Under the pieces are notes generated by a model. That model was not told the DNA's origin, did no database searches, and saw nothing but the letters and a program-made list of their open reading frames with translations. The translations under genes and the position numbers were made by a program. Below are positions 1 through 5,113 of a stretch of 8,105 nucleotides of DNA, piece after piece (position 1 is the first letter of the stretch; the number at the start of each line of letters is the position of its first letter). Origin of the DNA: Pseudomonadota bacterium (GTDB taxonomy: Bacteria; Desulfobacterota; Desulfovibrionia; Desulfovibrionales; Desulfovibrionaceae). The DNA is taken from positions 1 to 8,105 of the forward strand of contig JAEYOJ010000010.1 of assembly GCA_023411815.1 (NCBI GenBank), written 5' to 3'.

Positions 1-67
1 TGAATCTCGATGCGTCGATGCAAGCTCGATCAGGAAAGGTTAAATCCAGGCAGGCGGCGCGGCAAGC

Positions 68-1147
68 CTACCCCGCATTATGATTGAGCCAAAGACGAGC
101 CTCGGGCTTGGGCAGGGAATTGATAGCCTCGCGCAACTGCTCCACGCTGGCCGTGGCCGTGCCGACCTGTCCCACGACAATGCCCGCGGCATAGTTGGCC
201 AGCACGCACGATTCGATGAGACTCAGGCCCGAAGCCACGCCGAGGCCCAGTGTGGCGATGACCGTATCGCCCGCGCCGGTCACGTCGTACACATTCTGTG
301 CGAAGGTCGGAATGTGCAGCGCATGGTCCTGCCGCTCGAACAGGGCCATGCCGTCCGGACCGAGCGTAATGAGCAGATGCCTGAGCCGCAGGCGGCGAAA
401 CAGGGCCTCGGAGGCCGCAAGGATGCCCTCCCGACCCACCGGCTTCATGCCCGCGCCTTCGCCCGCCTCCTTGGTGTTGGGAGTGATGATGTCCACGCCG
501 GCGTACAGGTCATAGTTGCGCGTCTTCGGGTCGACCATGATCATGGGCGGGTTGGCCATGGCTTTCGTCGCCGCCCGCAGCATGTCCATGAGCCTTGCCG
601 TGACCACACCTTTGCCGTAGTCCGAGACGATGACCACCGGGAATTCCGCGATCCGCTCGGCCAGCAATGCACCGAGTTCTTCCAAGGTCTCACCGTCCAA
701 CGGCCTGTCGTCCTCGTGATCCACCCGGCAGACCTGCTGGTTGGCCGCGATGATCCTGGTCTTGACCGTGGTCGGGCGCTGCTTTGCCCGCACGAGTCCC
801 AGTTCCACGCGGCAATCGCGCAACAGCCCGGCCAGCGTGTCCCCGTCTCCGTCCTCGCCCGTGACCGTAAGCAGGTACGGCTTGCCGCCAAGGTCCGCGA
901 CATTGCGGGCCACGTTGCCGGCTCCGCCGAGCAGGTGCCACTCGCGCTCGACCTTGAGCACCGGCACGGGCGCCTCGGGCGATATGCGCTCCACGCTGCC
1001 GGCGATGTACTTGTCGAGCATGCAGTCGCCCACGATGAGCACCTTGCCGCCGGCCAGTGAATCCAACTTCTTGAGCAGCGTTTCCGCCAGCCTGCCCGAC
1101 CTGGCCAGCTCTTCGGTTCCTGGATCAGTCTGCTTTACCATATGCAA
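68..1147 (-). CDS. rfaE1: D-glycero-beta-D-manno-heptose-7-phosphate kinase (ADP-heptose synthesis, kinase-only RfaE/HldE)
   Basis: A cytosolic PfkB/ribokinase-family sugar kinase that phosphorylates heptose-7-phosphate at C1 using ATP, on the route to ADP-heptose for LPS inner core. Seen in the 359-residue product: GGAGN at 74-78 in the substrate-binding lid region, SDYGKG at 175-180, DPK at 206-208, TLGPDG at 261-266, and the C-terminal signature DVTGAGD at 288-294, where Asp294 is the expected catalytic base. The length fits the kinase half only. The C-terminal cytidylyltransferase domain of bifunctional HldE (E. coli, about 477 residues) is absent, so a separate rfaE2 is expected elsewhere. 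The start appears to be TTG at 1147: GAGGA lies 8 nt upstream of it but 14 nt from the ATG at 1141, so ATG 1141 (357 residues) is the alternative. It lies 96 bp downstream of parB on the same strand with no clear terminator between, so co-transcription is plausible. A related PfkB kinase is possible, but the overall pattern fits RfaE1 best. Confidence 0.92.
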   Translation of the reverse strand: MHMVKQTDPGTEELARSGRLAETLLKKLDSLAGGKVLIVGDCMLDKYIAGSVERISPEAPVPVLKVEREWHLLGGAGNVARNVADLGGKPYLLTVTGEDGDGDTLAGLLRDCRVELGLVRAKQRPTTVKTRIIAANQQVCRVDHEDDRPLDGETLEELGALLAERIAEFPVVIVSDYGKGVVTARLMDMLRAATKAMANPPMIMVDPKTRNYDLYAGVDIITPNTKEAGEGAGMKPVGREGILAASEALFRRLRLRHLLITLGPDGMALFERQDHALHIPTFAQNVYDVTGAGDTVIATLGLGVASGLSLIESCVLANYAAGIVVGQVGTATASVEQLREAINSLPKPEARLWLNHNAG

Positions 1148-1243
1148 GAGTAATGTCCTCGTCCTTTATGACAGTCCCTGCCGCACCATGGGGAACAGAG
1201 ATCCGCCTTGACTGGATGTGGCCCGAATCCGGGAGACATCCGC

Positions 1244-2161
1244 TTATTGCATGCTTCCGAACCGCTCGATCAACCGCTGAAGCTCTTCCGCCGAACTGTA
1301 GCGGAAGCTGATGCGGCCTTGGCCCGGATTGCCCGATATGTTCACCTTGACGCCGTAGGAGTTGCACAAAAGCTTCTGGATATCGACCAGCGTCGAATCC
1401 ATGGGCTCGCCCTTCTTGCGCGAGCCTGCCTGCGGCCGAACGCCCAAAGCTTGGCCCGCCTCCAACTCCGGCAGGGAGCCGTTTTTCTTCCACCAGGAGG
1501 CCATGGCCTCTGCCTGGCGAACGGAAAGCTGCCCCTCGACGATGCGCCTGCGCATTTCCTCCTGGGCTTCGGGATCGGTCACGGCCATGATGGCCCGGCC
1601 ATGCCCCGCGGTGAGCGCACCATTGCCCAGATCCGCCTGCACATTTTCCGGGAGCTGCAAGAGCCTTAGTGTATTGGTCACCGCCGAACGGCTCTTGCCG
1701 ACCTTCTTGGCCAGATCCTCCTGGCTGCAAGCCAACCTTTCCTGAAGCTCACGCATGCCGCGTGCCTCTTCCATGGGGTTCAGATCTTCGCGCTGGAGGT
1801 TCTCGATAAGAGCTATGGCCAGGCTTTCTTCCGGAGACAGCTCTCTGACGAGAGCCGGAATCTCGGTCAACCCGGCCTTCTGCGAGGCGCGCCAGCGACG
1901 CTCGCCCGCCACTATTTCATAACGCTTCTCCACATCGCCGCGCACCGGGCGCACAAGGATCGGCTGAAGAACACCCTGGCCCTTGATGGATTCCGTGAGC
2001 TCTTCGAGCCCGGAATCCGAAAACACGGTGCGGGGCTGGTTAGGATTGGGACGAATGGCTTCAAGCTTGAGCATCCTGACTTCCGGACTGTTCAGGTCCG
2101 CTTTTCCGCCCCCGAGCAGGGCATCCAATCCTCTTCCAAGTCCGCGCGCAGGTCCTGCCAT
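1244..2161 (-). CDS. parB: Chromosome-partitioning protein ParB (Spo0J), parS-binding CTPase
   Basis: Binds parS, spreads along DNA as a CTP-dependent clamp and stimulates the ParA ATPase in chromosome segregation. The 305-residue product shows, in order: an N-terminal ParA-contact segment RGLGRGLDALLGGG (6-19); a ParB/Srx-type CTP-binding domain from about 31, with the GERRWRA motif at 86-92 and ENLQRE at 120-125; a helix-turn-helix at about 146-171 (SQEDLAKKVGKSRSAVTNTL), followed by GALTAGHGRA (181-190); a variable linker; and a C-terminal dimerisation region (about 255-305). Length is normal for chromosomal ParB. The longer reading frame opens at ATG 2179, but GAGGAGGGG at 2165-2173 sits 5 nt (from AGGAGG) before ATG 2161. 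The 'MNEEGI' extension is simply that ribosome site translated, so 2161 is chosen. The partner parA and a consensus parS are nearby, but an opposite-strand gene separates the two par genes. Confidence 0.95.
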   Translation of the reverse strand: MAGPARGLGRGLDALLGGGKADLNSPEVRMLKLEAIRPNPNQPRTVFSDSGLEELTESIKGQGVLQPILVRPVRGDVEKRYEIVAGERRWRASQKAGLTEIPALVRELSPEESLAIALIENLQREDLNPMEEARGMRELQERLACSQEDLAKKVGKSRSAVTNTLRLLQLPENVQADLGNGALTAGHGRAIMAVTDPEAQEEMRRRIVEGQLSVRQAEAMASWWKKNGSLPELEAGQALGVRPQAGSRKKGEPMDSTLVDIQKLLCNSYGVKVNISGNPGQGRISFRYSSAEELQRLIERFGSMQ

Positions 2162-2164
2162 AAT

Positions 2165-2173
2165 CCCCTCCTC
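2165..2173 (-). promoter_or_regulatory. Strong ribosome binding site deciding the parB start
   Basis: The minus strand reads GAGGAGGGG, with the AGGAGG core 5 nt before ATG 2161. It lies inside the alternative longer reading frame that begins at 2179, which makes the downstream Met the better initiator. Confidence 0.85.
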
Positions 2174-2183
2174 ATTCATATCC

Positions 2184-2242
2184 TTGACTTACTCAATCCG
2201 CTGCCTAGGTTGACCCCACACGCGGCAAGCACGCACGCGGCA
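2184..2242. repeat. Divergent intergenic region with a 9-bp direct repeat
   Basis: The 114 bp between parB and the plus-strand gene must carry control signals for both. It holds two perfect copies of CACGCGGCA (2219-2227 and 2234-2242), spaced 15 bp start to start, and two TTGAC pentamers on the plus strand (2184 and 2210). TTGACT at 2184-2189 with TAGGTT at 2206-2211 (16-bp spacer) is a weak candidate sigma-70-type promoter for the plus-strand gene. I see no convincing promoter for parB here. The repeat could bind a regulator, but nothing in the sequence proves it. Confidence 0.3.
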
Positions 2243-2275
2243 GCTAACTCACCTTCCATCCCCCGGAGGAGACAG

Positions 2276-2740
2276 ATGGATACCAAGTCCGACATTCTCT
2301 ATCTCTGCAACGCCCAGGGAGAGCCCCAGGCCGTGCAACTTCCCTTTCAGGTCTGGAACCAGATCGAGTCCAGGGTCATGCCCATGGTGCGCGAGGCCCT
2401 GGGCAAATCGGCCCAGCCCGAGGAAGAGCCCTTGCCGCCGGAGCCCATGACCGACTGGCAAACGCTGACCGAGTACTGGGGTTTCAAGTACCCCGTCAAC
2501 ACCGAAGTGCATTGCGACCTGTGCGCCAACCGCACCGAGGACTGGACCAAGGACGAACCCCGCAAGTTCTGGCTCCGGGCCTGCAATCTGGGTGGTCTGC
2601 TCCGTTATCAGTGCCTGAACTGCCAGGCCATGGTGACCAAGAGGCTGTACAAGGACAAGATCACGTTCGAAGTCAAGCCGGTGCAGGAAAAGGACCCTCG
2701 CCTCAATGCCGTCTACGGCAGCGGCTCGACCAAAAAATAG
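2276..2740 (+). CDS. Unrecognised small protein with a CxxC-x29-CxxC zinc-ribbon-like motif, between parA and parB
   Basis: I do not recognise a characterised family. The 154-residue product has two CxxC knuckles, C80-DL-C83 and C113-LN-C116, with 29 residues between them and one extra cysteine (C103) in the gap. This spacing suits a four-cysteine structural zinc site of the zinc-ribbon type. The N-terminal part (1-45) looks like a strand segment plus an amphipathic helix. Residues 46-58 are Pro/Glu-rich and linker-like. The C-terminus is basic and polar. There is no signal peptide or membrane segment, so it is probably cytosolic, possibly binding nucleic acid or protein. The start is ATG 2276, with GGAGGA at 2265-2270 five nt upstream; the in-frame TTG at 2210 is rejected because it lacks such a site. 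The gene is divergent from parB and convergent with parA. Codon use matches its neighbours, so it is not obviously a recent arrival. That it is a gene is likely; its function is unknown. Confidence 0.85.
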   Translation: MDTKSDILYLCNAQGEPQAVQLPFQVWNQIESRVMPMVREALGKSAQPEEEPLPPEPMTDWQTLTEYWGFKYPVNTEVHCDLCANRTEDWTKDEPRKFWLRACNLGGLLRYQCLNCQAMVTKRLYKDKITFEVKPVQEKDPRLNAVYGSGSTKK

Positions 2741-2751
2741 GGCCTTTGGCC
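2732..2751 (-). terminator. Possible weak terminator for parA
   Basis: Read on the minus strand, GGCC-AAA-GGCC (2741-2751) is followed by CTA and a run of six T (2732-2737). The stem alone is only 4 bp, but the strong 9-bp hairpin just before it could help. It overlaps the last codons of the convergent gene. Confidence 0.3.
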
Positions 2752-2759
2752 TTTCCGTC

Positions 2760-2781
2760 CGGGGAGGGTCTCCCCTCCCCG
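2760..2781 (+). terminator. GC-rich hairpin after the zinc-ribbon-like gene
   Basis: A perfect 9-bp stem, CGGGGAGGG (2760-2768) with CCCTCCCCG (2773-2781), closes a TCTC loop 19 nt after the stop codon, in the gap between two convergent genes. The following plus-strand sequence is C-rich rather than T-rich, so it is not a textbook intrinsic terminator. It could act with Rho or work as a transcript-end stabiliser. Confidence 0.45.
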
Positions 2782-2843
2782 CCATCCCCCTCGCCTTAGC
2801 AGCCGGATGCAACGCGACTCGAGCATCCCGGCATCAAGACGAG

Positions 2844-3620
2844 CTAGGCGCTCGCCGAAACTTCTTTGTTCACCAGTTCCTGCGCCAGGGACAAGTACGC
2901 CTGCGCCCCCACGGACTTGATGTCATAGGAGATGATCGGCTTGCCGAAACTTGGGGCCTCGGACAGCCGCACGTTACGCGGGACAATTGTTTCGAACATC
3001 TTATCGGGGAAAGTGCGGCGAACCTCGTTCTTGACCTGGCCTGACAAACGATTGCGTTTGTCGAACATGGTCAGGACCACGCCCGAGATATCCAGGGTCG
3101 GGTTCAAACGCTTCTTGACGATGTTGTACGTGCGCATGAGCTGAGCAATGCCCTCAAGCGCATAGTACTCGCACTGCAGCGGAATAAGCAGCTCCGTAGC
3201 GGCGCACAGCGCGTTGACCGTGGTCAGGCCCAGCGAGGGTGGGCAATCCATGATGATGTAGTCGAACCTGTCCCGGAGCCCCGCCAACACCTCACTGAGG
3301 TAATACTCCCGGCCAAGCTTCTCGATGAGCTCGATCTCGAGCCCGACCATGTCGGTACTGGCGGGCATGAGGGAGAGATATGGCAATTCGGTTTTGTAGA
3401 TTGCCTTCTCAGCGCCGGCGGGTTCGAAAAAAACATGATAGAGGCTCGGACCCTCGCGATCCTGGTAAAAACCGAGCCCGCTCGAAGCATTGGCCTGAGG
3501 ATCGCAATCCACCAGCAAGACCTGGCGCTCCATGACTGCCAGGCAGGCCGCCAGGTTCACCGCGGTTGTCGTTTTGCCAACGCCACCCTTCTGGTTCGCG
3601 ATAACGATCTGTCGCGCCAC
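2844..3620 (-). CDS. parA: Chromosome-partitioning ATPase ParA (Soj/MinD family)
   Basis: An ATP-dependent, nucleoid-binding ATPase that positions ParB-parS complexes during chromosome segregation. The 258-residue product begins almost at the P-loop: the deviant Walker A KGGVGKTT at 11-18 includes the signature Lys11 as well as Lys16. VDCDPQAN (37-44) is the ParA A' motif, and IMDCPPSLG (123-131) is Walker B. DKRNR (187-191) falls where Soj carries its DNA-binding arginine, and VPRNVRLSEAPSFGKP (213-228) is typical of ParA/Soj. The short N-terminus and total length match chromosomal Soj rather than plasmid ParA with an extra HTH domain. It starts at GTG 3620, with AGAGG 5 nt upstream. A parS palindrome lies 53-84 bp upstream of the start codon, so ParB binding there could affect parA expression. 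I see no confident sigma-70 promoter between them. Confidence 0.95.
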   Translation of the reverse strand: MARQIVIANQKGGVGKTTTAVNLAACLAVMERQVLLVDCDPQANASSGLGFYQDREGPSLYHVFFEPAGAEKAIYKTELPYLSLMPASTDMVGLEIELIEKLGREYYLSEVLAGLRDRFDYIIMDCPPSLGLTTVNALCAATELLIPLQCEYYALEGIAQLMRTYNIVKKRLNPTLDISGVVLTMFDKRNRLSGQVKNEVRRTFPDKMFETIVPRNVRLSEAPSFGKPIISYDIKSVGAQAYLSLAQELVNKEVSASA

Positions 3621-3818
3621 ATCGACCTCTCTTCAGTTTGCAATAAAGCTTCTGGGCAATTCGGAATGGGGCACGGTTTATGTTTCACGTGAAACATAAA
3701 CCGTTTTGCTCAACGTGATGTATTGCTCCATACTCAACCAGAGGCGGAAAGAGAAGAGGAAGTTTTCGAAAGGAGGAGGCTGGAAGAAAAATGGGGCCAT
3801 CTGCCTCGCTGTAACGGA
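3621..3818. other. Intergenic region holding parS and a purine-rich tract
   Basis: Besides parS, this gap contains a strongly purine-biased plus strand from 3741 to 3791. It is interrupted by a TTTCGAAA palindrome (3764-3771), and only a few other pyrimidines break it. AAAGGAGGAGG at 3769-3779 precedes an ATG at 3791 that opens only 7 codons (MGPSASL, stop at 3812-3814), with no plus-strand gene after it. On the minus strand the same tract is pyrimidine-rich and includes TTTTT just after the small gene ending at 3819, so it could help end that transcript. No stable hairpin is visible there. Confidence 0.4.
3673..3704. other. parS: parS centromere site inside a perfect 32-bp palindrome
   Basis: Positions 3681-3696 read TGTTTCACGTGAAACA, the 16-bp consensus bound by ParB/Spo0J. 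The symmetry continues for another 8 bp on each side (ACGGTTTA at 3673-3680, TAAACCGT at 3697-3704), giving a 32-bp perfect inverted repeat centred between 3688 and 3689. Its place just upstream of parA, with parB nearby, confirms the assignment. I saw no second consensus site in the window. Confidence 0.95.
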
Positions 3819-4115
3819 CTAAGGCCGACTCCGAAAAGTACGATGGCAGTAGTTCTGCGCATCATCGAGAGAATCGACGAGCATGACGACTTCTTCAAGT
3901 AGCTTCCGCCTGGCAGCCTGATTCAGCTGATCCGCCAAGAGGCAGAAGTCCTCGACCTCGCCTGCCCACTCATCCCTCGCTTGAGCATGGAACAGTCGTG
4001 ACAAGCGGACAAACTGCTCGACGTCATGTTTGCCCGGCAACTCGCCATCGGCAGTCGCGGATTTGATCCTCTCGAAAGTTTCGGCAAGGCTCTGCTTAAG
4101 TGACTGGAAGTTCAT
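3819..4115 (-). CDS. Small helical protein with a C-terminal Cys-His motif (XXXCH-domain-like)
   Basis: The 98-residue product is charged and predicted mostly helical, with no signal peptide or membrane span. Near its end it has QNYCHRTF (87-94), a Cys-His pair preceded by residues that do not complete a CxxCH haem motif. From memory, small Desulfovibrio proteins of about 100 residues with this kind of ending are grouped under an 'XXXCH domain' name of unknown function. The size, the N-terminal pattern (MNFQSLKQSLAETFERIK) and the terminal CH fit, but I cannot verify membership. Cys57 is the only other cysteine. It starts at ATG 4115 with a weak GGA 9 nt upstream. A candidate promoter stands in front, so it is probably a single-gene unit between the slipin operon and parA. 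Confidence 0.72.
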   Translation of the reverse strand: MNFQSLKQSLAETFERIKSATADGELPGKHDVEQFVRLSRLFHAQARDEWAGEVEDFCLLADQLNQAARRKLLEEVVMLVDSLDDAQNYCHRTFRSRP

Positions 4116-4174
4116 TTTGGTCTGTCCACATGCAGTGTAGGTAGAGGGTAATACATAGAATAGTGGTTCACCCT

Positions 4175-4204
4175 CACATAAAGTAGGTGATAAAGGAGTG
4201 TCAA
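4175..4204 (-). promoter_or_regulatory. Candidate sigma-70-type promoter for the small Cys-His gene
   Basis: The minus strand shows a perfect -35 TTGACA (4199-4204), an 18-bp spacer and a moderate -10 TATGTG (4175-4180). Transcription would start near 4168, about 50 nt before ATG 4115. An inverted repeat, TCACC at 4168-4172 with GGTGA at 4186-4190 (plus strand), spans the -10 and could be an operator. The -35 is convincing; the -10 is only fair. Confidence 0.5.
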
Positions 4205-4277
4205 GTCTTCCAAAATCAGTATCGAGCCCAGGATATGAAGCAATTCACCTCGTCGCTGCAACCTCGCCGCGACACGT

Positions 4278-4310
4278 AAAAAACAGGGCGGAGTCCTCCA
4301 TCCCAACGCC
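4278..4310 (-). terminator. Possible intrinsic terminator after the nfeD-slipin operon
   Basis: On the minus strand, 25 nt past the slipin stop, GGCG (4307-4310) can pair with CGCC (4287-4290), with extra pairing possible inside. A run of six T follows (4278-4283). The T-run and position fit a terminator, but the core stem is short. Confidence 0.4.
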
Positions 4311-4334
4311 TAAGGCAGTTTCACCGGCCAGTAT

Positions 4335-5090
4335 TCACGCACCGGTCTTGCCCTTGCCGAGCAAACCCATGATGTCGCCGATGGGCAGGGGAATGATAGT
4401 GGAAGCCCTGCTCTCTCCCGAAAGCTCGCTGAGTGTTTGCAGGTAGCGCAACTGCAAGGCGGACGGGTGCCTGCTGATGATCTCGGCGGCTTGGGCCAGC
4501 CGATCTGCCGCCTGATACTCTGCCTCGGCCCGGATAACCTTGGCCCTGCGCTCGCGCTCGGCTTCGGCCTGCTGTGCCATGGCCCGTTGCATCTCCTGCG
4601 GCAGGTCGATGTGCTTGACCTCCACATTGGATACTTTGATGCCCCACGGATCGGTCTGCTCGTCCAAGATGGCCTGGATACGACTGTTGACATCGTCGCG
4701 GTGCGTCAGCAGGTCGTCCAACTCCACGCTGCCGCACACGCTGCGCAAGGTAGTCTGGGCCAGTTGCGATGTGGCGAAAAGGTAATCCTCGACCTCGATG
4801 ATGGCCTTCACTGGGTCGAGCACCCGGAAGTAGATGACCGCATTGACCTTGACGCTCACATTGTCGCCGGTGATGACGTCCTGGGACGGTACGTCCAGGG
4901 TCACGAGCCGCAATGGAACCCGTATGAAACGGTCGATGACCGGGATGATGATGATCAGTCCCGGCCCCTTGGCTCCGATGATGCGGCCCAGCCGGAAAAC
5001 CACGGCCCGCTCGTATTCGGGGAGCACCTTGACCATAGCCACAAGGAGCAGGATCACGATGATGACGAGAGGCAGTATGTTGAAAAGCAT
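4335..5090 (-). CDS. Slipin / stomatin-like SPFH-domain membrane protein
   Basis: A member of the stomatin-prohibitin (SPFH/Band 7) family, which forms oligomeric membrane-anchored rings linked to membrane organisation and proteolysis. The 251-residue product has one N-terminal membrane anchor (about 4-20) followed by the slipin signature VLPEYERAVVFRLGR (22-36). The SPFH core contains GPGL (42-45), LRLVTLDVPSQDVITGDNV (60-78) and KVNAVIYFRV (81-90). A charged coiled coil rich in Ala, Glu and Arg spans about 165-205. The C-terminal hydrophobic stretch STIIPLPIG (230-238) is typical of slipins. It starts at ATG 5090, with GGGAGG at 5097-5102 six nt upstream. It lies 23 bp after nfeD on the same strand, the usual pairing. 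In archaeal NfeD-stomatin pairs the NfeD protease cleaves the hydrophobic C-terminus of its stomatin, so the same relation is inferred here. HflC/HflK is less likely given the short N-terminus and the NfeD neighbour. Confidence 0.93.
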   Translation of the reverse strand: MLFNILPLVIIVILLLVAMVKVLPEYERAVVFRLGRIIGAKGPGLIIIIPVIDRFIRVPLRLVTLDVPSQDVITGDNVSVKVNAVIYFRVLDPVKAIIEVEDYLFATSQLAQTTLRSVCGSVELDDLLTHRDDVNSRIQAILDEQTDPWGIKVSNVEVKHIDLPQEMQRAMAQQAEAERERRAKVIRAEAEYQAADRLAQAAEIISRHPSALQLRYLQTLSELSGESRASTIIPLPIGDIMGLLGKGKTGA

Positions 5091-5113
5091 TCCGAACCTC
5101 CCTTGGAATTTCT

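Noticed and set aside
1..67. Possible start of another minus-strand gene after rfaE1
   Set aside because: There is only a TTG at 21-23 without a ribosome site and too little sequence to judge. The repeated TCGATG words here suggest nothing specific.
80..1060. Long plus-strand open frame (326 codons) opposite rfaE1
   Set aside because: It is the antisense of a clearly recognisable kinase. The translation is rich in His, Arg, Gly and Ala with no domain, as expected for a GC-rich shadow frame.
1222..1233. CCCG-AATC-CGGG short inverted repeat between parB and rfaE1
   Set aside because: The stem is only 4 bp and no T-run follows on the minus strand, so it does not support a terminator between the two genes.
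4112..4306. Minus-strand frame of 64 codons overlapping the small Cys-His gene start by 4 bp
   Set aside because: It begins at TTG with no ribosome site, its composition does not look coding, and it runs through the candidate terminator, promoter and leader.
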